Shown here piece after piece: positions 27,202 to 35,565 of a DNA stretch of 64,000 nucleotides. A model generated the notes under the pieces. That model did no database searches. It worked only from the letters and a program-made list of their open reading frames with translations, and was not told the DNA's origin. Positions within the stretch are counted from its first letter, which is position 1. Each line of letters begins with the position of its first letter. Source of the stretch: Thermoanaerobaculia bacterium (GTDB lineage: Bacteria > Acidobacteriota > Thermoanaerobaculia > Multivoradales > J023); assembly GCA_030431255.1 (NCBI GenBank), contig JAUIJL010000002.1, positions 620,001-684,000 on the forward strand, read 5' to 3'. A program made the translations under genes and the position numbers.

Positions 27202-28282
27202 TCCAAGCCCCCTACAGTTGCGTCCGCATCGGATGACGTCGCTGAATCGGACGACCTGGATGCGGCCAGGGTAATTGTGGTTCGTTGTCGGCCGACGACT
27301 TCTATGCGTCGCTCGACCACGTTGTGGCCGGACAACATGACGCGCAGGCGATATGGTCCCGGCTCAAGCCCTAAAAACGTTGTCGCCCCACCGACCAGCT
27401 GGTGCCTGAATCGCCTTGACTTGCTTTCCAAGACCGCCAATCCGGCGGCGCCGGACTCCACGGAAACTTGAAGGGCAGCGGCGAGCCGGCGGGCATGATT
27501 TCGCCGGATCCGAATTCCCGGCCCGGCGCTCGGCGAGAGATCGACGGCTTTGATCTCGTCCCGTCGCTCGAGCAAGACCCCTTCGATGCCCTTGGCGGGC
27601 TCCAGGCGCTCGCTGGCCAAGCGCAAATAGCTCGCCGGCACGTAATGATGCGAATAGAGGGGATCGCTGTAGACCCAACCGACGTCTGTGAGACGGGCCT
27701 CGATCCATCTGTGGAAGCCCTGGGGTCCTTCAACGCCGTCGCTATAGACGAATCCCGCCACCTCACGAGCCTCGATTCCCACGGCGTTCAGCAGCGATAC
27801 CGACAAGCGGGAGATGCCGGTGCAATAGGCGGCTCTGCGATCCAAAACGGCTTCGGATTCCTGCGACTCGGATCGATCCAAGCGGTATTCGATATTCCGA
27901 GCGACCCACGACAAAATCCTGGAGACAGCCTCGTATTCGGTGGACGCTCCCAGGGACAGAGTCCGTGCCAGCCTGGCGACGGAATCTTCCGGCTCCGCTG
28001 GCTCGGGGGTCATAAATGGAGACCGGCTGTCCAAGGGGGCGGTGCTCACGGAAATCCGCGCCTCACCGTTCTCCTGCACGAGTCGGTAGCCGGCGTTGCT
28101 GTAGCTTTCGATCACGGCACCGGCGGGAGGTAGCAACCGGGCCGTATCTCCGCCATCGACGGCGAGCCCGGTCGACACCGCGAATGTCGGCCCGGGGCCC
28201 CACATCCAGAGCACCGTTGCCCACATCGCACAGATCCAGGCGGAAATCCGGTGATCGGCTCGCGTCGACATCCAGGGGATCC

Positions 28283-28286
<4 letters not shown>
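27198..28286 (-). CDS. Exported transglutaminase-like protein with PEGA-like C-terminal domain
   Basis: The protein has 362 aa. The start is TTG 28286, overlapping the nusB stop (TTGA), with ATG 28271 as an alternative. The N terminus is hydrophobic and probably an export signal (AWICAMWATVLWMWG). The transglutaminase-like core has the Cys in RRAAYCTGISRL, the His in GFHRWIEARL and the Asp in VYSDPLY, the papain-like triad. A C-terminal segment with FLGLEPGPYRLRVMLSGH resembles PEGA surface domains. Substrate unknown; exported members of this superfamily often act as peptidases. Its place between nusB and lptE suggests an envelope job. Confidence 0.82.
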
Positions 28287-28860
<574 letters not shown>

Positions 28861-28864
<4 letters not shown>

Positions 28865-29370
28865 CCTTTCGCTCCACCTAGCTCAGAGCCCTGGTCGCCG
28901 CGGATCTGCGCCACCAAGTCGGCCATCTCGACCGCAGCGGCAGCGGCGTCCCAACCCTTGTTGCCGAGCTTACCGCCGGCTCGCTCGACCGCCTGAGCCG
29001 AGGTGTCGGTAGTCAACACGCCAAAACCCACTGGGATTCGATGCCGCTGCATCAGGGCCGAGCTCAGCTTGCTGCATTCTCCGGCCACATAGTCAAAGTG
29101 CGGCGTTTCACCTCGGATCACGACCCCAAGGGCCACCAGACCATCGAATCGGCCGGTCTGCGCCAGCTCTTCGAGGGCCAAAGGCAGCTCCCAGGCGCCC
29201 GGGACTCGGACCACCGTCATGCGATCGTCACTCACGCCGTGGCGCCGCAGGCAGTCCACGGCGCCCTCGAGAAGGAGGTCGACCACCCGAGAGTTGAAAC
29301 GGGCAGCCACCACCCCAAAGCGGCGATTCGCGGTTCCGAATTGCCCTTGTAGGCGCTGGATTTGGCTCAT
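28861..29370 (-). CDS. ribH: 6,7-dimethyl-8-ribityllumazine synthase
   Basis: The protein has 169 aa. ATG 29370 was chosen because TAGGAG lies upstream and the family block FGVVAARFNSRVVDLLLEGA follows soon after. The enzyme condenses a ribityl-pyrimidine with a four-carbon phosphate in riboflavin synthesis. The motifs VVRVPGAWELPLALEEL, ALGVVIRGETPHFDYV and GVLTTDTSAQAVER are diagnostic. It is the first gene of the operon. No FMN riboswitch was recognised upstream and no other rib gene is in the window. Confidence 0.95.
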
Positions 29371-29459
29371 GATGTCGCTCCTACCGCCAGAGTCGTCCGT
29401 CAGATTGAATCCGTGTGAGACGACGTCTTTCTTCGGAATTGGGCCCCACAAGGCACAAC

Positions 29460-29484
29460 AGGCCGCTCGAATGGGGAGCGGCCT
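29460..29484 (-). terminator. Hairpin downstream of tRNA-Pro
   Basis: AGGCCGCTC (29460-29468) and GAGCGGCCT (29476-29484) form a perfect 9-bp stem with a 7-base loop, 36 bp past the tRNA-Pro 3' end on its strand. The following transcribed sequence is only moderately T-rich (GTTGTGCCTTGTG), so termination efficiency is uncertain. Confidence 0.55.
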
Positions 29485-29520
29485 CGGTTCGGCGGATCAG
29501 TGATGTTCGTATCGGAAAAT

Positions 29521-29597
29521 TGGTCGGGACGGCGAGATTCGAACTCGCGACCACCTGAACCCCATTCAGGTACGCTACCAGACTGCGCCACGTCCCG
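29521..29597 (-). tRNA. tRNA-Pro (anticodon GGG)
   Basis: This is a 77-nt cloverleaf on the minus strand. The acceptor stem CGGGACG pairs with CGTCCCG. The D arm contains AGTCTGGTAGC, the anticodon stem CCTGA/TCAGG encloses loop ATGGGGT (anticodon GGG), and the T arm has GTTCGAATC. The 3' CCA is encoded. It lies downstream of ihfA and merR on the same strand and may share their transcript. Confidence 0.95.
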
Positions 29598-29679
29598 ACG
29601 ATATTGATTCAACTATCTGCCACCTATCGCGATGCGAAGGTGAAGCTTTCCGCCTCGGGTTCCGGACGTCTAGAGAAAG

Positions 29680-30117
29680 CTAGGACGCCTTGGAATCTAG
29701 GAGGTCCAGAATCTCGCGGGCCTGGGTGAGCGCGCCTTCGATTCCGGAGCGGAGAGTTTTTACGTTTTCAGCCACTGTGTCAAGCTCTTCTCGAAGTCCG
29801 GAGTCGACCTTTTCCTCTTCGGCGTCGGAGTCGGACGACTCACTGGCCGGAACCACCACAGGTTTACCGTCGTCGCCTTCCGTCAGCTCGCTTTCGAGCT
29901 TCTTCTTCGCCCCCGCAATGGTGTAGCCCTCTTCGTAGAGCAGCTCCTTGATCCGCCGAATGATGTCGAGCTCGCGCTCGCTGTACACCCGCTGGCCCGA
30001 CTTGCTCTTATCCGGGCTGAGGAAGGGAAACTCCGTTTCCCAATACCGGAGCACGTAAGGTTGGATATCGAGAAGCTTGCACGCCTCACCGATCTTGTAG
30101 AACAGCTTCTTTGCCAC
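29680..30117 (-). CDS. MerR-family transcriptional regulator
   Basis: The protein has 145 aa. The N-terminal winged-helix domain has [21 protein letters not shown], then [20 protein letters not shown], the standard MerR DNA-binding pattern. The rest is short: an acidic linker (SSDSDAEEE) and a coiled-coil helix for dimerisation ([15 protein letters not shown]). No Cys-rich metal-binding or drug-binding domain is present, so the inducer is unknown. The ihfA-merR-tRNA-Pro arrangement on one strand is a recurring one in several phyla. Confidence 0.88.
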   Translation of the reverse strand: MAKKLFYKIGEACKLLDIQPYVLRYWETEFPFLSPDKSKSGQRVYSERELDIIRRIKELLYEEGYTIAGAKKKLESELTEGDDGKPVVVPASESSDSDAEEEKVDSGLREELDTVAENVKTLRSGIEGALTQAREILDLLDSKAS

Positions 30118-30221
30118 GATTCAGCTTCCGAATGGGGCCTTTTAGATCAACTCACCACCGGGCCCCGAGGACCTGGATGCATCGGGTCGCGAACGGCCGA
30201 GATCACGGCCATACGCGACGA

Positions 30222-30545
30222 TCACGACTCGCCGTCGTCGTCGGTCAGCACCGACTTCAAATGCCGCGAAGGTTTGAACGTCAATCCGGTTCGAGGAGGA
30301 ATGAACATCTTTTCGCCGCTGGCCGGGTTCACACCGGTCCGCCCTTCCCGCTCCGCCAGCTCGAATGTGCCAAAGTTTCGAATCCTCACCGCCCTACCGT
30401 CCGACAGACTGGTTTTTACGGTCGAGAAGATGGCGTCCACGACTTTTGCAGCTTCTGTTTTGGTCAACGCTCCGTGGCGTTTGTAAACAGCATCGACTAG
30501 ATCGGCTTTGGTCGTGCCTAGGGACTTTGGCAATTTGCGACTCAA
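30222..30545 (-). CDS. ihfA: Integration host factor/HU-family DNA-bending protein
   Basis: The protein has 107 aa. The start is TTG 30545, supported by GGAGGT five bases upstream. The HU/IHF fold is clear: TTKADLVDAVYKRHGALTKTEA, then the beta-arm region VRIRNFGTFELAEREGRTGVNPASGEK with the intercalating Pro, ending FKPSRHLKSVL. It is closer to the IHF-alpha type than HU, given the long N terminus and the RNPxTGE-like variant. It bends DNA in recombination, replication and transcription. It precedes merR by 104 bp. Confidence 0.88.
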   Translation of the reverse strand: MSRKLPKSLGTTKADLVDAVYKRHGALTKTEAAKVVDAIFSTVKTSLSDGRAVRIRNFGTFELAEREGRTGVNPASGEKMFIPPRTGLTFKPSRHLKSVLTDDDGES

Positions 30546-30768
30546 TGCTACCTCCGAAACCCTCGAGAAGCGGGCTTAATCACCCCGATAAAAACCGGTT
30601 TGGCCCCGGCTTTGGCCGACTCGGCCTGCGGTATCTTGCTTCAGTAACCCGCGCCGTCCCATGGAGACCCAGCAGAGCTGCTCGATCTCACGACGATCCG
30701 GACTCGGCTGAACAGTCCCAACAGTATAGGAGATCCCTCCAGGAGACGACAAGGGCGTCAACGGGGCG

Positions 30769-32076
30769 TCAACGCTTACGAATCACTAGGCGGATAGGAA
30801 CCCCCCCAAGATCCAAGGACTCCCGTAGCTGGTTTTCGAGATAACGACGGTAGGTATCGGAGCGTTCAAGAGTCCGATTGGCGAAGAGCATGAACGTGGG
30901 CGGCGCGGTCTGGACCTGGGTCGTGTAGTAGACCTTCCAGGGCTTGCCGTATTTCTGGGGTGGCTGGTGACGGATCATCGCCGATTCGATCAAGCGATTG
31001 AGGTCACTGGTGCCCAGCTCGATCTGAGTCCGTTCGAGCACCCGCTCGACGGCGGGCAAGAGGCGGTCCAGCCTCCTGCCGGAAAGTGCAGAGATATTGA
31101 CGCGCTCGGGTCCGGAGAGCAATTGCTCTAATCGCGGCCAGTCTTCTTCCAGCTTCTCCCGAGCTTCCTCGTCCAGTAGGTCCCATTTGTTGATCGCCAC
31201 CACCACCGCACGCCCGAGCTCCCAAGCGCTGCCGGCGATGGCCAAATCGCCACTGGTAATTCCCTGAGCGGCATCGACCACCAAGATGACCGCTTGGGCG
31301 CGCTCCATTTGGCGCCGAGCGAATAGGACGGCGATCTCTTCCGCGAAACCCGAAACCTGGCTGCGGCGACGGATTCCAGCGGTATCGATCAGCTTCCAGG
31401 TCTTGCCTTCCCACTCCATTAAGGTATCGATCGGATCTCGGGTCGTGCCGGCCACCGGCGACACCAGCACGCGCGACTGTCCGACCATGCGGTTGACCAA
31501 CGAGGACTTACCCACATTGGGGCGCCCGACGATGGCCAGGCAAGGCACATCGTCTTCTTCGGGCTCGGCTTGCTCCACCGGCGGCCCCAAGAGCTCGGAC
31601 ATCTCCCGGCTTAGATCTTCGATGCCACGGCCGTGCTCGGCGGAGACCAAAACCTGACGATCCAAACCCAAGGCGTAGAAGTCGTGGAATTGCTCCTCGG
31701 CGGCACGGGTGTCGCTCTTATTCACCACCAGAACCGCCGGCCGATCCGCTTTGCGCGCCTCCTCCCACACCCGCTCGTCCGCCGCGGTCAGGCCGTCCTT
31801 ACCGTCGACCACCAGTAGCAGCAGATCGCTTTCTTCGATCGCCAGCATGACCTGAGCCGAAAGCCCCAGGGGATCGTCGCCCGGCACCAAGCCACCGGTG
31901 TCGATCAGCTCCACGAACCGATCTTCTTCCAGCTCATAGCGGCCGAATATTCGATCCCGAGTAATGCCCGGTTGATCGTGCACGATCGCTTGACGACGCC
32001 CTACCAGACGATTGAATAGGGTCGATTTACCGACGTTGGGTCGACCGATGATGGCGACCACTGAAGATTGCATCAC
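30769..32076 (-). CDS. der: Ribosome biogenesis GTPase Der (EngA)
   Basis: The protein has 435 aa. Two tandem GTPase domains are present: the first with GRPNVGKSTLFNRL and DTGGLV, the second with GRPNVGKSSLVNRM and DTAGIRRR. Matching NKSD and NKWD specificity motifs follow, then the C-terminal KH-like domain (KVYYTTQVQTAPPTFMLFAN). Der is essential for 50S ribosome assembly. The start may be GTG 32076 or ATG 32073, which are adjacent. It is followed on the same strand by a long gap before ihfA. Confidence 0.97.
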   Translation of the reverse strand: MMQSSVVAIIGRPNVGKSTLFNRLVGRRQAIVHDQPGITRDRIFGRYELEEDRFVELIDTGGLVPGDDPLGLSAQVMLAIEESDLLLLVVDGKDGLTAADERVWEEARKADRPAVLVVNKSDTRAAEEQFHDFYALGLDRQVLVSAEHGRGIEDLSREMSELLGPPVEQAEPEEDDVPCLAIVGRPNVGKSSLVNRMVGQSRVLVSPVAGTTRDPIDTLMEWEGKTWKLIDTAGIRRRSQVSGFAEEIAVLFARRQMERAQAVILVVDAAQGITSGDLAIAGSAWELGRAVVVAINKWDLLDEEAREKLEEDWPRLEQLLSGPERVNISALSGRRLDRLLPAVERVLERTQIELGTSDLNRLIESAMIRHQPPQKYGKPWKVYYTTQVQTAPPTFMLFANRTLERSDTYRRYLENQLRESLDLGGVPIRLVIRKR

Positions 32077-32119
32077 GACTTGATTCTCAGAGTTGGCTTT
32101 TGGGTCTAGGGGCGAGCGC

Positions 32120-32719
32120 CTATTCGTCGGACGTCTTTTCCAGCTCTCGATAGAGGATAGACCATCCTTCGCCCTTGCGCTTCATTTGGTACTTCACCCG
32201 ACTTCGCTGGTCGAGGCTCTCGTTGATGACCATTCGGGTTCCGAGGGTGTAGGCCCGCACGTCCCAAACCTCCACGGTGGTCACGAAGGCGTTGGAGTAA
32301 TTCCAGACGGAGATATTCTCCACCGTCACGCTTTTGAACTCGGGCTCATAGACCTGCCCCCTGGCCTCGAGCTCCTCGATTCTCAATTGAATGCGTGCTT
32401 GCTCCTTCGGCACCGCCCAAGGCTCCAACGACGATGTCGAGCCGTTGGCGTAGGCCTGGCCGAGCACCGGCAGGTAGGCTTCCAGCACCTCTTGGATCTC
32501 CGCCTTATCCACCTCTTCCGAGGGCGTACCCGCCGGGCCGCAAGAGGCGGTGACCAGCAGCAGGCAGAGCAAGGAAGCGGACAGCAAGAACCGGTAGAGC
32601 AAAATGCCGCGAGCGTGCCACGCCGTGGGCGAAACACCCCGGATGGACGGCATTGCCCGGCGGTTCGGGTCGGGAGGGAAATCACACCTCTTCATGGACG
32701 CGCAGTCTAACATCGGCAT
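32120..32719 (-). CDS. Putative lipoprotein, function unknown
   Basis: The protein has 199 aa if it starts at ATG 32719, where AAGGAA lies 7 bases upstream; later starts at 32695 and 32653 are possible. A hydrophobic segment ends in LLVTASCGPAG, a plausible lipoprotein cleavage site. The mature domain begins with EIQEVLEAYLPVLGQAYANG and ends with YQMKRKGEGWSILYREL. This helix-then-beta layout resembles NTF2-like or IMS (DUF4101)-type domains that form a small cone-shaped pocket. It is upstream of der by about 40 bp on the same strand. No catalytic residues were identified. Confidence 0.65.
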   Translation of the reverse strand: MPMLDCASMKRCDFPPDPNRRAMPSIRGVSPTAWHARGILLYRFLLSASLLCLLLVTASCGPAGTPSEEVDKAEIQEVLEAYLPVLGQAYANGSTSSLEPWAVPKEQARIQLRIEELEARGQVYEPEFKSVTVENISVWNYSNAFVTTVEVWDVRAYTLGTRMVINESLDQRSRVKYQMKRKGEGWSILYRELEKTSDE

Positions 32720-33014
32720 CTTGATTCCTTAATCTTTTGTCGCCGGCGCCACGGAGGGTCGGCGGAAAGCTCATGGTGGGTACGGTGGGCGCCCTCACTA
32801 GATTTTGGACCTGCCCACGGCCTCGAAGGTTCCCGAGCCCCAATTCGACGCAGCCACCGACGGAAGACGGAGGGACGCAGAAATTTCAGCAGGGTTGGAT
32901 TCCGCCATTGACAGGCCCAGGGCCCTTCTCTACAATCCGCCTCCACGGTGAGACACCGTCCCACGGCAAAGCCAAGGGACAGCCTCTCACCTTCGGCTTC
33001 GGCCGACCCACTCT
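32720..33014. other. Intergenic region before tRNA-Leu
   Basis: This 295-bp region holds the promoter of the tRNA-Leu gene (32908-32936) and the upstream region of the lipoprotein gene on the opposite strand. No coding frame with recognisable content was seen. Confidence 0.6.
32908..32936 (+). promoter_or_regulatory. Near-consensus sigma70 promoter for tRNA-Leu
   Basis: TTGACA (32908-32913), a 17-bp spacer and TACAAT (32931-32936) form an almost perfect vegetative promoter. The expected start lies near 32943, giving a leader of about 70 nt before the tRNA. It is the strongest promoter match found in the window. Confidence 0.88.
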
Positions 33015-33101
33015 GCGAAAGTGGCGGAATTGGTAGACGCGCAAGATTCAGGTTCTTGTGTCCGCAAGGACGTGGGGGTTCGAGTCCCCCCTTTCGCACC
33101 A
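33015..33101 (+). tRNA. tRNA-Leu (anticodon CAG)
   Basis: This is an 87-nt class II tRNA. The acceptor GCGAAAG pairs with CTTTCGC and the 3' CCA is encoded. The D arm contains GAATTGGTAGAC. The anticodon stem CAAGA/TCTTG encloses TTCAGGT (anticodon CAG), a variable arm (GTCCGCAAGGAC) forms its own hairpin, and the T arm has GTTCGAGTC. The long variable arm confirms leucine identity. Confidence 0.97.
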
Positions 33102-33181
33102 GCCTCTCTCCATCCAGCTCCTCAGATCCCAAAGCCTACTTCGACCCAATCTCTGCCGAGCCGGCGCTCCTTCGAGCCAGG

Positions 33182-33622
33182 TCATTTCGTCAGCATCAGC
33201 TCCGCTTCCACCAGCAGCTCTTTGCTTCCGTCCTGGCGAAGCCTGAGCAACCGCCCAGCGACTTTGTGCAGCCCACCAAATCCGCGGGACTCTTCGAGCC
33301 GTATCTCAAGCTCGTCTCCGGCGGTCATGGGCTCCGCGGCCAAGCTCTCCGAAAAAGACGCTTCAAATCCCGCGAGGTGCACGGGCTTCGCGGCCGCTGT
33401 CACCGAGCCGATTTTCGGTCCATCAGCTTCTACCGCCACTTCGGAGGCTGCGGACGCCTGCGCGATCATTTCAATCGCCAGGATGGAAGGAAGCTCAGGG
33501 GCGCCTCGCAGGGGACCGGCACCTTGGGTAATACGGACGACGACCGCTCGACCTTCATCGGTACCGGTGGAGGGGTCCGATACCAAGTCGACGAAAACGA
33601 AGGGATATCTGTGGGGCAACAC
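33182..33622 (-). CDS. FabZ-like hotdog dehydratase (3-hydroxyacyl-ACP dehydratase homologue)
   Basis: The protein has 146 aa and a GTG start at 33622; a stop codon lies two codons upstream, so little extension is possible. LPHRYPFVFVD at the N terminus is the FabZ/FabA active-site His segment, and AIEMIAQASAAS carries the catalytic Glu helix. The usual GHFPGRPIxPG loop between them is replaced by TQGAGPLRGAPELP. It may dehydrate or bind acyl chains on a carrier protein; an acyl carrier protein gene lies 144 bp upstream on the same strand. A tandem repeat covers its start, so the true start is uncertain. Confidence 0.72.
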   Translation of the reverse strand: MLPHRYPFVFVDLVSDPSTGTDEGRAVVVRITQGAGPLRGAPELPSILAIEMIAQASAASEVAVEADGPKIGSVTAAAKPVHLAGFEASFSESLAAEPMTAGDELEIRLEESRGFGGLHKVAGRLLRLRQDGSKELLVEAELMLTK

Positions 33623-33703
33623 AATCTAGGGCTACACCGTCTGAGGCAACACGGTCTAAGGAAGGCGATCTAGGGCGACAACGTGTGAGGCACAACGTGT
33701 GGG
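33613..33703. repeat. Degenerate 13-16-bp tandem repeat, six units
   Basis: Six consecutive units begin with GG: GGGGCAACACAATCTA, GGGCTACACCGTCTGA, GGCAACACGGTCTAA, GGAAGGCGATCTA, GGGCGACAACGTGTGA and GGCACAACGTGTGG. They share a CAACAC--TCTA-like core. The array covers the predicted start of the FabZ-like gene and the gap toward the ACP gene. Confidence 0.7.
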
Positions 33704-33765
33704 GTCGCACCCAGGAGCAAGGACAAGCAGCAGTGTGGCAGGCTTCCTTCCCAAGGCTAGGCCGA

Positions 33766-34050
33766 TCACTCCGCGGATTTGCTCGCTCGTGATTCCACGA
33801 ATTCGGCCAGCGCGTCCACCGAGGAAAGAGCCTGGGCGCCTACCTCCTCGTCGTCGATCCGAACGCCCAGCTCCTGCTCGATACCGAGCACCAGCTCGAG
33901 CGCGTCGATCGAATCCAACCCGAGCCCGTCCTCACTGAAGAGGGGGGCAGAATCCTCGATCGACTCGGGATCCATTTCGAGTTTCAGCCGGTCCACGATC
34001 AGCCGTCGGATGCGGCCCTTCAGGTCTTTGGAGGTCTCTGCGTCACTCAT
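33766..34050 (-). CDS. Acyl carrier protein
   Basis: The protein has 94 aa from ATG 34050. It is a small acidic four-helix protein with the phosphopantetheine site GLGLDSIDALEL, where Ser is followed by Ile rather than the Leu of housekeeping AcpP. The N terminus KGRIRRLIVDRLKLEMDPESI and the C-terminal SSVDALAEFV match the family. With the FabZ-like gene downstream, it suggests a specialised acyl-chain pathway rather than general fatty-acid synthesis, since the usual fab genes are absent here. It is divergent from rex. Confidence 0.88.
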   Translation of the reverse strand: MSDAETSKDLKGRIRRLIVDRLKLEMDPESIEDSAPLFSEDGLGLDSIDALELVLGIEQELGVRIDDEEVGAQALSSVDALAEFVESRASKSAE

Positions 34051-34245
34051 GGCGGCGGATCGTAGCATAGGAAGATCGCTAGACTCACTATCGAGATGGT
34101 TGAATCGACAAAACTCCCGGCCGTCTTTGCCGTTTAACCTGTTAGGAGGGTGTGGCAAAATCGAGAGCGGCCACCGAGACGGGGCTCGCACTTTCTCGGC
34201 CCCTGAGAGCTCACAACAGACGACGACTTGCAAGCACACCCTCGA

Positions 34246-34869
34246 ATGCCCCAAAGCACTGAAATCTCTTCCCTGACCATCAACCGACTCTCGGTGTATC
34301 TGCGGGGTTTAAGAGCCCTCCAAAGCCAGAACATCCAACGCATTTCCTCGTCGGAAATGGCTCGCCGCTTTCAATTGTCGGCGGCCCAGATTCGTAAGGA
34401 CCTGGCCCAATTCGGTGAGCTCGGAATCCGCGGGGTGGGCTACGACGTCAGCCATCTGCGCCAGAAGCTCGAGTCGCAGCTGGGGCTGGACCGGGAGCAT
34501 CGGGCGGTGATTGTCGGAGCCGGCAACATCGGCACAGCATTGGCGCGATTCCCGGGTCTGAACTCGGGCAGCTTCAAGGTCGTCGCGCTCTTCGACAACG
34601 ACCCGAGCCGCATCGGAGACGACCTCGGAGAGCTCAAAGTCTCTTCGAGCCAGGACCTCAAAGCCGTGGTCCGCGAAACCGGCGCCGAAATGGCGATCCT
34701 CGCCGTTCCCGCCGAAGCCGCCCAAGAGAATTATGAAGCCTTAGCCGACGCGGGCATCAAGGCGGTGCTCAACTTTGCTCCGGTGCAGATCAAGGAACGA
34801 CCCGAAACGCGGGTTAAGACCGTCGACCTGCTGATTTTTCTCGAAGAGCTGGCGTCTACCCTGCGGTAG
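34246..34869 (+). CDS. rex: Redox-sensing transcriptional repressor Rex
   Basis: The protein has 207 aa from ATG 34246. The N-terminal winged helix (TINRLSVYLRGLRAL, then ISSSEMARRFQLSAAQIRKDLAQFGELGIRGVGYDV) is the Rex DNA-binding block. The Rossmann domain has VIVGAGNIGTALAR for NAD(H) and the C-terminal NFAPVQIKE segment for dimer swapping. Rex senses the NADH/NAD+ ratio and represses energy-metabolism genes when NAD+ is high. No clear Rex operator (TTGTGAA-type palindrome) was found nearby. The cox operon follows after 210 bp, and regulation of it by Rex is only a possibility. Confidence 0.94.
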   Translation: MPQSTEISSLTINRLSVYLRGLRALQSQNIQRISSSEMARRFQLSAAQIRKDLAQFGELGIRGVGYDVSHLRQKLESQLGLDREHRAVIVGAGNIGTALARFPGLNSGSFKVVALFDNDPSRIGDDLGELKVSSSQDLKAVVRETGAEMAILAVPAEAAQENYEALADAGIKAVLNFAPVQIKERPETRVKTVDLLIFLEELASTLR

Positions 34870-34901
34870 CAAGCCCACCTCGCCCATCACCTGTCTTCCT
34901 A

Positions 34902-34929
34902 CTGCTCGATCCTCACTGCTCGATCCTCA
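34902..34929. repeat. Perfect 14-bp tandem duplication
   Basis: CTGCTCGATCCTCA occurs twice in immediate succession at 34902-34915 and 34916-34929, in the gap between rex and coxS. It has no evident coding or promoter role. Confidence 0.85.
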
Positions 34930-35079
34930 AGGTCGGCCCGCCGCTCAAACGGCAATTCAAATTGTTCCGGCCGGTGAAGGTTCTGCTCGGCGGAGCCGGC
35001 GTGCCCTGTGATATAAAAATTGGAATCAGAATCAGCTCAATTCCCGAACCGTTCCGGACGAAACTCCAGGAGGAGCTAG

Positions 35080-35565
35080 ATGGGCCACCGCATCCAGATC
35101 GAGGTCAACGGCAAGCGTTATGAGAGAGAGGTCGACGCTCGTCGGCTGCTAGTTCACTTCCTCCGAGAAGATCTCGGGCTCACCGGTACGAATGTCGGTT
35201 GTGAAACCAGTCTATGCGGTGCCTGCACGATTCTGGTGAACGGCCAATCTGTGAAGTCCTGCACCCAGCTGGCGGTACAAGCCGACGGCACCTCCGTCAC
35301 CACTATCGAAGGCATGGCCGATGGTCAGGATCTACATCCCTTGCAAGCCGCTTTCCGCGACAACCACGGCCTTCAATGTGGGTATTGCACCCCGGGCATG
35401 ATCATGGTCGCTGCCGGCATGCTGGCGGACAACCCAGCGCCCACGGAGCAAGAAATCCGCCAAGGCTTGAAAGGCAACGTCTGCCGTTGCACGGGTTACC
35501 ACAACATCGTCAAATCCATCGCCGACGCGGCCGAGCAGATGAACGGAAAAGGAGGCGACTCATGA
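35080..35565 (+). CDS. coxS: CO-dehydrogenase-like small (2Fe-2S) subunit
   Basis: The protein has 161 aa. It is the iron-sulfur subunit of a molybdenum hydroxylase and relays electrons from the Mo centre to FAD. The N-terminal plant-type 2Fe-2S domain has [16 protein letters not shown]. The C-terminal helical domain has [10 protein letters not shown] and [10 protein letters not shown], the second cluster motif. AGGAGG precedes the ATG. It overlaps coxL by 4 bases (ATGA). It is the first gene of an S-L-M operon, the order typical of form II enzymes. Confidence 0.94.
   Translation: MGHRIQIEVNGKRYEREVDARRLLVHFLREDLGLTGTNVGCETSLCGACTILVNGQSVKSCTQLAVQADGTSVTTIEGMADGQDLHPLQAAFRDNHGLQCGYCTPGMIMVAAGMLADNPAPTEQEIRQGLKGNVCRCTGYHNIVKSIADAAEQMNGKGGDS

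Noticed and set aside
29371-29459. FMN riboswitch upstream of ribH
   Set aside because: The gap is short and shows none of the conserved helices or sequence of the FMN aptamer.
34051-34245. Rex operator between the ACP gene and rex
   Set aside because: No TTGTGAA-type palindrome was found in this gap or before the cox and etf genes, so Rex control is not claimed.
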